Shown: piece after piece, positions 1-10,880 of the stretch
Numbering within the stretch: the first letter of the stretch is position 1
Layout: each line of letters begins with the position of its first letter
Source: Anagrus nilaparvatae
Taxonomy: Eukaryota; Arthropoda; Insecta; Hymenoptera; Mymaridae
Length of the DNA stretch: 64,000 bases
NCBI GenBank assembly: GCA_022575985.1
Contig: JAKSXM010000282.1
Coordinates: 1-64,000, forward strand
Direction of reading: 5' to 3'
The notes under the pieces: model-generated
The model's input: only the letters and a program-made list of their open reading frames with translations
Told to the model about the DNA's origin: nothing
Database searches by the model: none
Position numbers and translations under genes: made by a program

Positions 1-278
1 TATCTTTTTTTTAAATATTTTTATCTTTCATTTATTGCACATAGAGAACATTTTAGCTTTTGCATAAAAATTATTAATTAAACTTCTTAAATAATTAGAA
101 TTTTCATGCAATTGTCTTTTATCTGTTTGTTTTTATTTTAATTTATAAGCAATCTTTTTATTAAGTTAAATGTTGAATTTGATTAAAATTGAGAATAAAG
201 ATAAGCAATTTATGCAATATTTAAAAGCTATAGCTTTTAAAAAAGTATATTACGAGTTCGTTTCCAGAAAAGCAAAGA

Positions 279-419
279 ATGGCCCAATTCCGAGCCCAAA
301 TTGCACGTAAATTGCCTTCTGAGGTGAAGCCAAGAATGGTAAACTGCGATTTGGGACATTCTTTATTTATGGACAAGGGTCGTGTACGATTTTTCTTCGT
401 CTATCTGGTCGCGCAGTGA
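279..419 (+). CDS. Unrecognised 46-codon ORF fragment
   Basis: An ATG at 279 opens 46 codons ending in TGA at 417-419; the frame is open upstream to a TAG at 231-233. The stretch is visibly richer in G and C than its surroundings, and the peptide is basic at its start (Gln, Arg and Lys rich) with an aromatic, hydrophobic end. I do not recognise a family. It may be a piece of a decayed gene or transposon, an exon (a TTTCCAG acceptor-like site lies at 261-267), or chance. Overlapping ORFs in other frames at 382-676 run through AT-rich sequence and look spurious. Confidence 0.2.
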   Translation: MAQFRAQIARKLPSEVKPRMVNCDLGHSLFMDKGRVRFFFVYLVAQ

Positions 420-886
420 CCGGGAACTACTTGCTTTCTGGCCATTGACAAGTAAAATTATTTATTTTTTAACACATTCGCTTCCTCATGGGCAAATACT
501 CCCATGTTTTGTGGGTCCTGAATGCGTTTTGGTTTTTTTCGTTATTTTTATTCCACTCAGAAAAAAAATTTTTTCCTCTGAAGTGGATTAGTTTGGCTGA
601 AAAGGATTATTGGTGTACTCTACTCATTATTAGTCCAAAAATACCTTTGATATCTACAATTAATTTTATTTTATAGACGTTGAAAACTTTCATTCAGAAA
701 AAAACCATAGGCGTATACCAGGATAGCAATCACGAAAATATCAAAACGCAGCCAACGCAACGTGTTAAAAACAAAGTACTTAAATTTATCAGTTCTTTAA
801 ATAAAAAAAATAAGTTATTTTTATTATTTTTATAAAATTAAATTCCAAGATTATTTTAAAAATATCCTGCCAAGTAATTGGCACTA
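420..886. other. AT-rich DNA, nothing recognised
   Basis: No convincing coding sequence or structured repeat was seen between the ORF fragment and the repeat element that begins near 887. Confidence 0.4.
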
Positions 887-2998
887 TGGTTCCTCATTAG
901 CAATAACAAAATGTTGTCAATATTCTATTTTAACTAATAAAAAATTTAAATATTAGAATAATTGTGCCAAATATTCTAAATTTAATAAAGAAAGTGGATA
1001 AACTTTCTCCTGATACCCAAAAAATTTTCAAACATCAATAAAAAGATATTTTTTTTAATTTTTTCTGTGATAAATTTTAAAAGAAAATTTTGAAAAAAAA
1101 TTAGGTATCAGATTGTTTATATCCAGTTAAAAAGATAATTCTACATTTTAGTACTTTTATGGAAAAAAATGAGGTACTGCGTCCAAAAAGAAAAAAAAGT
1201 ATGCTATTTTTTTAATTATTTTATGTAAAAAATATAAAAAAAAAAAAATTCGAAAAATTTTTGTATCAGATGGAGAAATCCTTTACAAACGATAATTCTA
1301 GATATTCGAACTTTCATAGGAAAAAATTAAGTATTACGTCCTAAAATAAAAAAAATTTTGGCGGTTTTTGTATTTTTTGGCGACAAAAATTTTAAGAAAA
1401 AAATTTTGAAAAAATTAAGTATCAGGTCCAAAAAATTACTATAAACGATATTTCTAAAACTAGTACTTCCACAGAAATAAATCAAGTACTGCGTCCAAAA
1501 GGAAAAAAAAAATTGTCATTTTTTGTATTTTTTGGCGACAAAAATTTTGAGAAAAAAATTTTGAAAAAATTAAGTATCAGATCCACAAAATTACTATAAA
1601 TGACATTTCTAAAACTAGTACTTCCACAGAAATAAATTAAGTACTGCGTCCATAAAGAAAAAGAAATTGGTATTTTTTGTATTTTTTGGTGAAAAAAATT
1701 TTGAGAAAAAAATTTTCAATAAATAAATTATAAGATTCGAGATATCGAGTAAAAACGATACTTCTAGATATCAGTACTTTCATGGAAAAAAATGAGGTAA
1801 TACGTCCAAAAAGAAAAAAAATTATGGTATTTTTTTAATTATTTTATTTAAAAAATTAAAAAAAAAAAATTTCGAAAAATTATGTATCAGATGGAGAAAT
1901 CCTTTACAAACGATAATTCTAGATATTCGTACTTTCATAGGAAAAAATTAAGTATTACGTCCTAAAATAAAAAAAATTTTGGCGTTTTTGTATTTTTTGG
2001 CGACAAAAATTTTGACAAAAAAATTAAAAAAAAATTAAGTATTAGGTCCAAAAAATTACAATAAACGATATTTCTAAAACTAGTACTTCCATGGAAATAA
2101 ATTAGGTACTACGTCCAAAAAGAAAAAAAAGTTTCGTATTTTTTGTATTTTTTTGTGAAAAAAATTTTCAGAAAATTAAGAATCCGATTTGAGATATCAT
2201 GTGAAAACCATACTTTCAAATACAAGTACATTCATGGGAATAAATGAGGTATTACATCCAAATTAAAAAAAAAAAAAAAGCAGTTTGAGATTTTTTGATA
2301 AAAAAATGTTTGGAAAAGAAAATTAGGTCTTAATTCGATAATGGTTTTGAAATATCACGAGTTAAAATATTTTCAGATATTAGTACTTTCATAGAATTAA
2401 ATGAGGTATTACAACAAAAAAAAAAAAATATTGCAGTATTTTTTATTTTTCTTTTTTTTTAATTTTGACAAAAAAAATTTTGAAAAAATTAAGTATCAGA
2501 TCCAAAAAATTACAATAAACAAGGTTCTTAAAACTCGTACTTCCATGGAAATAAATTAGGTACTACGTCCAAAAAGAAAAAAAAAATTGGTATTTTTTGT
2601 ATTTTTTTGTGAAAAAAATTTTAGAAAAAAAAATTTTAGAAAATTAAATATCCGATTCGAGATATCATGTGAAAACCATACTTTCAAATATAAGTATTTT
2701 CATGGAAATAAATGAGGTATTACATCCAAATTAAAAAAAAAAAAAAGTACCTCGAGCTTTTTTGGTGAAAAAATTTTTGAAAAAAAAATTAGGTCTTAAT
2801 TCCATAATGTTTGTGAAATATCAGCGATTACATACGTACGTACGTACGAACGTACGAACGTACACACACACATACACACATACAGACTTTTTTTAAAAAC
2901 CGGTTTTTTAGCTTCCTGAGGTCTCAAAACGTGCTTATATACCAAAAAATCAAAAAAAAAATTTTGACCGATCACAATGGTTCCTCTATGAGGAACCA
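887..2998. mobile_element. Repeat element with 11-bp terminal inverted repeats and internal tandem array
   Basis: The left end TGGTTCCTCAT (887-897) is the exact reverse complement of ATGAGGAACCA at 2988-2998. Nearly all the interior, from about 980 to 2830, is a degenerate tandem array with a period of about 165 bp. Each unit carries a TTAGGTATCAGAT-like segment, a run like CGATATTTCTAAAACTAGTA, a phrase like TACTGCGTCCAAAA and a long A/T run; I count about eleven units. The array ends at a microsatellite and then a non-repeated 3' part with AAACCGGTTTTTTAGC. No target-site duplication is obvious and no protein is encoded. It could be a satellite-carrying non-autonomous DNA transposon, or a satellite block whose end match is fortuitous. 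Confidence 0.5.
2831..2885. repeat. TACG/CGAA and ACAC microsatellite
   Basis: Short TACG repeats shade into CGAACGTA and then ACACACAT repeats. The block sits between the 165-bp array and the 3' end of the surrounding element, so it is probably part of that element. Confidence 0.85.
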
Positions 2999-3500
2999 AA
3001 ATTTTACAGAGAATTAATAGCAATAAAGTCTGGTACCAAAAATGAAATGAAGATGAACAAAAGATGCTGTAAATTCGAACTTATTATTTTTTGTAATTTT
3101 TTCGTTGCTCAAAAATTTTATTATTTAATTAAATTTATAACAGAGAAAATTCTTGTTATTCTGATTTAGAAACTGGGCATCTTCAGGAATAAACTTTTAA
3201 GTACCCTTGAATTAATTTCTTAAATTTAGGATTTTAAATAAAATTTTAAATTGCAAAGTTTGATTTTTTTAATTATCGATTTTAAAACTTCTAACTCATT
3301 TAACTTTATTCCAAATTCTAGTTGTATTTACCTAAATTTAAAAATTTTTTAATTAAAGTGGCGTGAACCCTATGAGTAATTTATTATTTATTGAAGTACT
3401 CATATGATTCATCGTATAAATAAGTCATTTTAAATTATATATAAATAAATGTTTTTTGTTTTTGTTAAAAATAATCGGTAAATTGATATAATCAAGTACG
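2999..3500. other. AT-rich upstream DNA of the ICK gene
   Basis: No ORF or repeat recognised. This stretch would contain any distal regulatory sites of the gene at 3613. Confidence 0.4.
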
Positions 3501-3540
3501 TATAAATAATGCCACACAATAAATGTGATTTTAGTCGTTC
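3501..3540 (+). promoter_or_regulatory. TATA and initiator core promoter of the ICK gene
   Basis: TATAAATA at 3501-3508 is followed by TTAGTCG at 3531-3537, an arthropod initiator-like site whose A (3533) lies 32 bp downstream of the TATA start, the normal spacing. This predicts an 80-nt 5' UTR before the ATG at 3613. Confidence 0.6.
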
Positions 3541-3612
3541 CGAGTTATTCGTAAAAAACACAGTATTTTTTATGCAAAAAATTATTTTTAAAACGAAAAA
3601 AAGTAACTCAAA

Positions 3613-3924
3613 ATGAATAAATTATTAATTATATTTGCTTTTTTAATGTTATCAATGCTTACTATTGAAGAGGTATTTGGATGCCATAAGCCATGGGAGC
3701 CAGTAAGTTTTAGAAAAAATTATAAATATTTGATAAATAAACTTTTTCTGGGGCAAAATTAATCAAAATAATATTGAAAACTTTAAAAGATTTTAATTTA
3801 AAAAAAATTTGCAAGAAATATAATAATCTTTGTTTTTTAGTGTTTTTCAGACCTTGAATGCTGCAAAGGCTATTGCTACCATCCACCAGACGGAAGTTAT
3901 TTCTGGTACTGTCAAGATGTGTAG
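3613..3924 (+). CDS. Secreted inhibitor-cystine-knot (ICK/knottin) peptide, two exons
   Basis: Exon 1 is 3613-3702 (30 codons) and is followed by the donor GTAAGT. Intron 1 ends in TTTTTTAG at 3840. Exon 2 is 3841-3924 (27 codons plus TAG). The 57-residue product starts with a Leu/Ile/Phe-rich signal peptide of about 22 residues, and the first cysteine follows it directly. The six cysteines are spaced C-x6-C-x5-CC-x3-C-x11-C, the C-C-CC-C-C framework of ICK peptides; the intron lies just before the second cysteine. Known ICK peptides of this size are secreted ion-channel ligands, venom components or antimicrobial peptides; which applies here cannot be told from the sequence. No propeptide is evident. 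The TAG stop is partly supplied by a transposon inserted at 3924, and a possible poly(A) signal AATAAA lies inside that transposon at 4043-4048. The frame is intact. Confidence 0.82.
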
Positions 3925-4620
3925 GCTGAGTCCAGACAGAGCGCTGAAAACCGTGCGTTTGGCAAAATCGTATGGTTAAACCCGTGGTTAGCAACTGTTG
4001 CCAACTTAACATAAAATGTCAGAGTAGATGAAAAATATAACAAATAAAACAAATATGCGATTAGCAGATTAATTATTTTAATTATTATTACAGTTTATTA
4101 TTATAATTGTTTTTTTTTTGTTTTTAAATAGTGTAAAATATTGTTAAAATAAAATTTATTAATTTACTCACAATAATTTATTAAAAAAGTTGATAAATGA
4201 AGGCACTAGAATTTGATACACGAATGTTATAAAAAAATGTACAAATATCTCTGGTGCCTAATGCTTTCAATAATTCGCATATTAATTTTTTCAAAAAAAT
4301 AATAATTGTTTTGGCGATTTAGTTTTTTAAATAAAAAAAGAAACTCCATCAAAGCATGAAACATTAAAAATGCCTTATCTCGCTTGCTGGCAAAAAATTT
4401 TCTTGCATGCTGTGCTAAAGTTTTAAATATTATTAAGAGCTTTAATTTTTAGAAAGTGTAAGTGAGAAAAAATAGACTTAAAAGCTTACATGTTTTAGTA
4501 TGATTTGCTCAGCTGCAAGCAAGTTAGATATTTTGAGTTTTTAAATTTTGGAGTTATAACCACTAGCTATTTCACAAGCAGAAATAAACAGTCTGATAAT
4601 TTAATTTAAGTCAATTTGAG
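3924..4620 (+). repeat. Left inverted arm of the 6.2-kb element
   Basis: Matches the reverse complement of about 9420-10081 with many substitutions and small indels. Clear anchors are CAGACAGAGCGCT at the tip, TGCCAACTTAA near 4000, GCTTGCTGGC at about 4383 and the CAGTCTGATAATTTAA segment near 4590. Confidence 0.8.
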
Positions 4621-5362
4621 GTTGCCCTAACATCACAATTTTAAGAGAGGCTTTTAAGGGGCTAGTTAAAAAAACATTGAAAATTTTATTAATTTTATAA
4701 CTGAATACCTTTTTACATTAAGTTTGTCCAAATTCTGCATTCTTTTTGAATTAATAACCGTTTAATTAAAATTTTAAAAAAATTATGTCGTCCTTTCTTA
4801 TATCACCTTCTTTATAATATACGAGAATGCGTAAGAAACTTGACAAGTCTGTTACTAGATCGAACTCTTCTCATGTATTTCATACACATACAAAATACAT
4901 ATAATTTCTTTTAATAATTTAAATATCGCGCTTGATATTTCAATAAAGCATAATTGCTAAATTACAAACGCATGTGTGAGATTTTGTATAATGTATATTG
5001 GATAAAAAATATACTCTTCATTTTATATTTTCATTGATTCAAAAGTATTGTAATTTTGTTCAGCTATATATGCTAGTGCATTTTTTTTTTTTATAAGATT
5101 TGATATTCAAAGAGAATTTAAAAAAAAAATGAAATCCCATAAGGAACGCGTGTTAAATCAAAAATTTTGCAATAAATATTTTTCATTTATTTTATCGGAA
5201 AACTAGAAAGTTTTTGGGCTCGTTGAATTTCTTTTTAAATTTTCTTTAATACTGGTGTATCGTAGCTAGTATTATTAGATTTTTAGAAGCGATAGGGCTA
5301 CCTTAAAACTCAAAAAATATAAGTCAACCAAAATTTACCCCAAAACTACAAAAATAAAAGTA

Positions 5363-8300
5363 GGGGAGGGTCCCGTAATCCTGCGTAGTCCCTAAACTTT
5401 CGCATCGATATTTTTTAATTAAAAACTAATTTTTTTAACTTTGAAAACTAAAAAGATTAATTAAAATAATAATTTTAAATAACTTAAAAAAAACTTTATT
5501 TAATTTTACATTTATTTATTAAGGTTGTTGTTCGGTACATGCATCAACGTCAGAATTGAATATATAATTTTAACAGGGGATTAATAACATTAAAATACAT
5601 CTACTGTTAAAAAATTAAGATATTTCACCATTTGGTTTACGAGTTATTTAACTCCAAAGTTCAATTTTAATACATTGTTAGGATAGGGAGACGCGTGAAA
5701 ATGCATTGAAATCTAGCATCTTTTTGTAAATGCTTCTAAACGAGACGTCGGATGTGAACAAAAATTAATTTTAAAGTTAATGAATAGTATTAGAATATCA
5801 TTTTATAAATTGAAGGGAATTGACCATTTTGTATCAGAAATATTAAACTCCAAAGTTAAAAAGAAAAGAAATTTTTTTCGTAAATTTATAATATTTTAAG
5901 TTATTATTAATTTTTATTAATTTTTACAAAAAAAATAAAATATTTATAAATAAAAATAATCATAATTTTTCTTCTAAAATTCGTAATAATTAAATATTTT
6001 TATTTTTTTTTACTTATTTTTGATATTTTCGAGGAATTTTTTGAATTTCATGAAATAATCCGTTTGGCACCACCACTTATCTAATATCTGCTTCTTGCAA
6101 TTTAAGCTTTAAAATTTTATAAGTTCAATTATTTAAACAAATATTTTTTTTTTATTACTTTATAACTTTATTATTAAACATTAAGGAGGTTTATCTGTTG
6201 ATTACTATATTTTTGCAGGAATTACGATTACCGAAATAAATTTTTTTATTTTTAATTTATTTTGCAAGCTATCAATTGAAAAGAAACTATAAAAAACTGT
6301 TTATAGACCAAAGTCTGTAATTTCTTGCAAAGGTGTAAAACAATGTGCAGCATGTGGAAAAAAAGGAAAAATAACAACAGTGTTATGCTGCATTACTGCT
6401 AGTGGTAATTATATACCACCTATGACTATGTTCATATTTTGCAGAAAACGTTGGTCAAAAAATCTTGGGACTAGAGTTTCTAATGGTTCATTAATAGAAG
6501 TTAGTGAAAATGGAAAAGGGTCAATGATCTATTATTTTTAAAATATCTTAAATATGTCGCTGCATATATGCATCCACAGCTGCAGGGAAAATTGCCAAAT
6601 AAAGACACAGTCTTAGAACCAGTTCTATTGGTCATGGATAATCATGAGAGCCACTGCTCTCTAGAAGTAATTGATTTCTGTGTATTGCATGAAATTGAAA
6701 TTGTGAAATTGCCTCCACATTCTTCTCACAAAACTCAACCACTTGACAAAACTGTTTTTGGTCCTCTCAAGCATTTTTCTAATTTAAAATGTGTGGAATT
6801 CATGAAACCTGCTAAGCTAGGGACTCCCCAAAAAGTTATTTTAGCTCAAAATTTATGTGGTAAGTTTTTCAGTACTTATTTTTATTAAATTACAAATAAG
6901 AACTATTTTTTCTTAACATTTTGTAATAACAAAATTTCAGAAATTTTTTCTAAAGCATATAACAAGTGTACAACACCTGAAAAAGCAATAAATGGATTTA
7001 AATCAACTGGAATTTATCCATTTAATATTAATATTTATTCAAATATTTTTGAACCCAAAAATAATGCAACTGATCAGAAGCCAGATATCGAAATTGCTCA
7101 TGAAATTAAATCTTTGCCAGTTAACGCGAAGATGTAATAATTGATATACCTATTATACATCCTGATAGTGCTGATGCACAAATTATATCAAAGTTTGGAA
7201 AAAAAGTAGATATCAATAGTCCTCAAGATTTTGAATTTGTTGATTTAGATAAAATTATGCCCATAAGTAGCACTAATTATTGTGAAGACAGTAATTTAAT
7301 TAAGCCCAAGATAAATGAAAATTCACCCCTTTTCAATAATTATAATAAGAATTTATGTTCATGCAAGTTAAAAGATCTAGTTTCAGATCCTCTTAAAAAG
7401 AAAGTTCAGAAAATAGTTTCAGATTCAAACGATCAGCCTATTGACTTGACTGTAGAAATAACTAGTTCTGTAGATGATATATAAAATGATAATTTATCTG
7501 AAGTATTACCTAAGACAAGTTTTGATAATTTCTTAGATGCATGTATTCCAGTTAACAAATTAAATGAAGAAAAAAAAAATGCGAATATAAAAATTGGAAG
7601 ACCTTCACAAAGTTCAGAAATTCTGACTTTACCATCTAAAAGGAATGAAGTTGCTATGGAAAGGAAAATGAAAATTGAAAAATATGAGAAAATTTTAAAA
7701 ATAAAGGCAGAAAAAGAAGCATTGAAAAAAGTTAGAAGCTCTTGAAGAAAAAAGCCAACAGAAAGAATTGAAATTCAAGATAAAGCAAGAAAAAGCTGAA
7801 GAAGCTAAAATAATAAAAGAAATAAGAGAGCAGAAAAAGAAAGAAAGAGAAGAAGCAAAAATAGTTAAAAATCAAGAAAAAGAAGAGCTCAAAAGAAAAG
7901 GAGCTTTTAAAAAAGAAAAATGCTCAATTAAGAAATTCAAAATCATTTCAGAATTCTTAGATTGATGTGAATTAAAAATTGATCTTCAAAAATTGATCTT
8001 ACCAAAAATTTGTGTTCTCAAACAGAAGAATAAATTTTCTTAATATTTAAAAAAAAATTTTCATAATAATTTTACTAAATTTAAAATGTAAAAAATACTT
8101 TCTTAGAGATTTTAAGATTAGATTAATTTTATTTTAATAATTCATTTAATTATTTTCAATAATTAAAATGTACTAATTAAAAATAAATACTTACAGATTA
8201 TTGAGATTAAAGTATAATTTTTATAAATATCATTAATTTTCATCATTTTTTTTCCCTAATTACCTTAAACAATTTCTTTTATACGTCGACTTCAATATTT

Positions 8301-8561
8301 TGTATGTTAAATATCCTGCGCAAATTTAGGAAGGTGGTGCGCTGAATTAGGAAATTTGAAACCTAATTCTGGGCGTTTTGGTAGACTTTATTTTTTTTTA
8401 AATAACTCTTTGATGCAGTAAAAAATAAAAATTTTTAAGGATATTATTTGTAGCTAAGGGTTTAATTAATAAATTTAAAAAAAAACATCACACCTACACC
8501 AACTTAGAAATAAAATATCAGCAAATGTGTAAAAACTGCGCCAAATTACGGGACTCTCCCC
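5363..8561 (+). mobile_element. Nested pogo/Tigger-like Tc1-mariner transposon, decayed
   Basis: The left end GGGGAGGGTCCCGTAAT (from 5363) and the right end ATTACGGGACTCTCCCC (to 8561) are imperfect terminal inverted repeats of about 20-25 bp. A TA dinucleotide flanks each side (5361-5362 and 8562-8563). The element is about 3.2 kb and carries a pogo-family transposase relic on the plus strand, so ends, target site and coding content agree. It lies wholly inside the larger element 3924-10081 and therefore inserted later. Confidence 0.85.
6303..7965 (+). pseudogene. Pogo-family DDE transposase, with one intron and several breaks
   Basis: The recognisable catalytic region starts near 6303 with a KSVISCKGVK-like strand and a cysteine pair, followed by the VLCCITASGNYIPP motif. 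A frame break occurs near 6541. The next frame carries LLVMDNHESH (second catalytic Asp) at about 6626-6655 and HKTQPLDKTVFGPLK (third catalytic Asp) at about 6729-6773, both typical of DDE_1/pogo enzymes. An 81-bp GT-AG intron (6860-6940) rejoins to a TPEKAINGFKSTGIYPF motif, the normal end of the domain. Downstream frames up to 7965 encode a Lys/Glu-rich coiled-coil-like tail with further stops. The N-terminal DNA-binding part and the first catalytic Asp were not found. It cannot make an intact enzyme. Confidence 0.85.
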
Positions 8562-8659
8562 TATCTATTTCGATTGTAGTTGTTCAAATTTTTTACGTAC
8601 TATAAGTTGTAAGCTTTTAAGTATATTTTTCCTCACCTACGTTTTTTGCAAATTTTAGT

Positions 8660-9000
8660 TCCTGGTAAGCTTTTAAACTTACCCGCAGCTGAACCTGTAC
8701 TAGTAACTCGACCTTATATCTTGTAGCTAGACTATTATACCTATACCTGAACCTAGACTAATATACCTAGACCTGAACCAGTCGGTGTACTTGCAAACTA
8801 ATATGTGGCTAAACCAGTACCTGCATCTGAATCTATTGCAGTTCCACTGCACTCTCCTCCTCTTCTTATGCCTTTAGGCCATGGTGGTCTTGGAGAAGCA
8901 GCATTTAGTGGTGCTGATTTAGGAGGTCTCAGAGGAGCAGGAGTGATCATGGAAAGTGTCATATGTTTACAGTGTTTACCATATACTGCTTAGTCGAACT
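8660..9000 (+). pseudogene. Possible captured fragment of a Pro/Gly-rich protein gene
   Basis: This stretch is much more GC-rich than its surroundings and reads, in one frame with interruptions, as short Pro-Glu/Ala-Pro-Val repeats followed by an open segment of about 60 codons (8805-8993) rich in Pro, Leu, Gly and Ala (for example GHGGLGEAAFSGADLGGL). I do not recognise a specific family; structural or cuticle-type secreted proteins have this composition. It lies inside the inverted-repeat element but outside the nested pogo copy, so it may be host sequence picked up by the element. Confidence 0.3.
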
Positions 9001-9440
9001 CGAAGGGATCAAAAAGCTTGTTTTTGCTATTGTGCATAAAATACTTGTCAAAATGAATGGAAATCTTTCAACAAGATCATGCAAAGTATCCTAAACAGTA
9101 TAAATATTTGGTAAAAAAAGTATGTAATAAAAACTCTACTTTAAAATTTTTATTTTAGAAAAGTTTCATTTTAATTTCAAATTTTAAATAGTCAAAAATT
9201 TATTTGCTACTGGTACTTGCTCTATCAATTTTTTATATTGTTGAACACTTTGCATGATCTTTTTGCTCTATTTTAAGATCTCCTGAAAAATATTTTCTTC
9301 AAAAAAGCTGCTTTTAGGTTTTTATCGCCGCATATGCCTAATCGTACTCGATCGGATTAAAATATTTGTTTTTGCTATTGTGCATAAAACACTTGTCAAA
9401 ATGACTAGAAATAACGCAACAAGATACTATAAATCTTGAT
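8990..9440 (+). repeat. Diverged direct repeat, two units of about 110 bp
   Basis: 8990-9100 and 9325-9440 share TGTTTTTGCTATTGTGCATA, followed by matching ACTTGTCAAAATGA and AACAAGAT blocks. A second diverged direct pair is near 8600-8670 and 9583-9650, anchored on GTAAGCTTTTAAGT. Confidence 0.6.
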
Positions 9441-10081
9441 GGATTTATATTTTTTGAGTTTTAAATTGCCTTAAATTAAATTATCAGACTGTTTATTTGT
9501 TCCTATAAAATAGCAAGTGGTTATAACTTCAAAATTCATAAACTCAAAATATCTACCTTGCTTGCCGCTGAACAAATCATATTAAAACATGTAAGCTTTT
9601 AAGTTTATTTTTTCTCATTTACATTTTCTGCAAATTAGTTCTTAATAATATTTAAAGCTTTAGCGCAACATGCAAGAAAATTTTTTTCCAGCAAGCGAGG
9701 TAAAACACTTTTAATAATTCATGATCAAAAAACTAAATGGCCAAAAAAGTTATTATTTTATTGAAAAAATTAATATACTAATTATTGAAGGAATTTGGTA
9801 CCAGAGTTATTTGTACATCTTTTTATAACATTCATAATAATTCTAGTGGCTTCAATTATCAGCTTATTCAATCAATTTTTGTGATTAAATTTGTAAATTT
9901 TATTTTAATAATTTTTTACACTATTTTTTAAAAACATCTATTAATTAATAAAAAAAAAAAAAAAAAAGAATAAATTCTGCTGTGATATTTTATATTAAGT
10001 TGGCAACAGTAGCTAACCGCGGATTTAACCCTTACGTTTTTGCCAAAAGCGCGGTTTTTAGCGCTCTGTCAGGACTTAGCC
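9420..10081 (-). repeat. Right inverted arm of the 6.2-kb element
   Basis: Reverse-complement partner of the left arm; it contains a long A run around 9950-9966 that the left arm lacks. Confidence 0.8.
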
Positions 10082-10880
10082 TAAGAATATTCAAATTAAC
10101 AAATTTTACGTTTGATTCCCACTAATGGTATTAAAAAAAAAAGCCTGTAACAATAATTTAATTAAATGATACTGTTTATAAAATTTCAATTTTCATTATA
10201 GAAATTTTATTTTTTTTTTCATTTCCAATGTTTAGAAACATTAAAGTAATTTTGAAGCAAAAAAAAGATTTGATTATTTATTAATTACCTAGTTTGATGT
10301 GAATAATTTAAATATGAAAGAGTTTGGATTTAGATTATCGTATCGATTTTGCAATAAATATAAATAAAATTTACTACACTTAATAATTAAATAGTCTTCC
10401 GTAATAAAAAAAAAACATTGTGTGTGTATGTGAGTGTATTGCATAAATTATTGAATATTTCATTCAATTTAATATTAAATTAATTAAAATTACGTATTAC
10501 TTGCGTTATCTTATTATTTCTCTTGTACTTTTTTATTGAAGTTTTAAAAACAATAAATTAATTTCGTTGTACACCTACTTCAATTTTCAAAACAATTTCA
10601 TTAAAAATATTTTTTCAAGGCTAAAAATCTTTTAGTATTTTAATTTTTAAAAAGTCCATTAATCACTCTACTTTTCTTTAATATTTACGAACATTCAATT
10701 CAAAATAATAGGTATTTGTAATTTTTATGACCTTATTTTTATGAACTTTCAAGTTACTTTTTTGAATCGGGAGCTTTCTAAGATATAAGAAACCCAATTC
10801 AACACGAATAAAAAAACCCAACATTTGGGTAACTGCATACCATAAGCAGTATAAGCAGGTGAATAATCAAATCTAATTTC
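10082..10880. other. Displaced 3' flank of the ICK gene, then AT-rich DNA
   Basis: Sequence from 10082 is what originally followed the ICK coding region before the transposon inserted: the TA copy followed by AGAATATTC would have given a TAA stop at the same codon. The original 3' UTR should lie here; ATTAAA-like signals occur but none can be singled out. Confidence 0.5.

Larger units (their letters stand above)
3924..10081. mobile_element. Long-inverted-repeat DNA element inserted in the ICK stop codon
   Basis: The left end begins GGCTGAGTCCAGACAGAGCG at 3924; the right end, read inward from 10081, begins GGCTAAGTCCTGACAGAGCG. Both are flanked by TA (3922-3923 and 10082-10083), a target duplication typical of the Tc1/mariner/pogo superfamily. 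The arms are imperfect inverted repeats of about 660-700 bp. No transposase of its own was recognised. A younger pogo-type element (5363-8561) sits inside; without it the host element would be about 3 kb. The arms are clearly diverged from each other, so the insertion is old. Confidence 0.8.

Noticed and set aside
382..676. Two overlapping plus-strand ORFs of 69 and 62 codons
   Set aside because: Low-complexity Phe/Leu/Ile content from AT-rich DNA, mutually overlapping, no motif.
2796..3023. 75-codon minus ORF over the TACG/ACAC microsatellite
   Set aside because: Its CVCMCVCTFVRSYVRTYV run is simply the translated microsatellite.
3710..4012. 100-codon minus ORF opposite the ICK gene
   Set aside because: It is antisense to exon 2, the intron and the transposon tip; the plus-strand exon structure explains the sequence.
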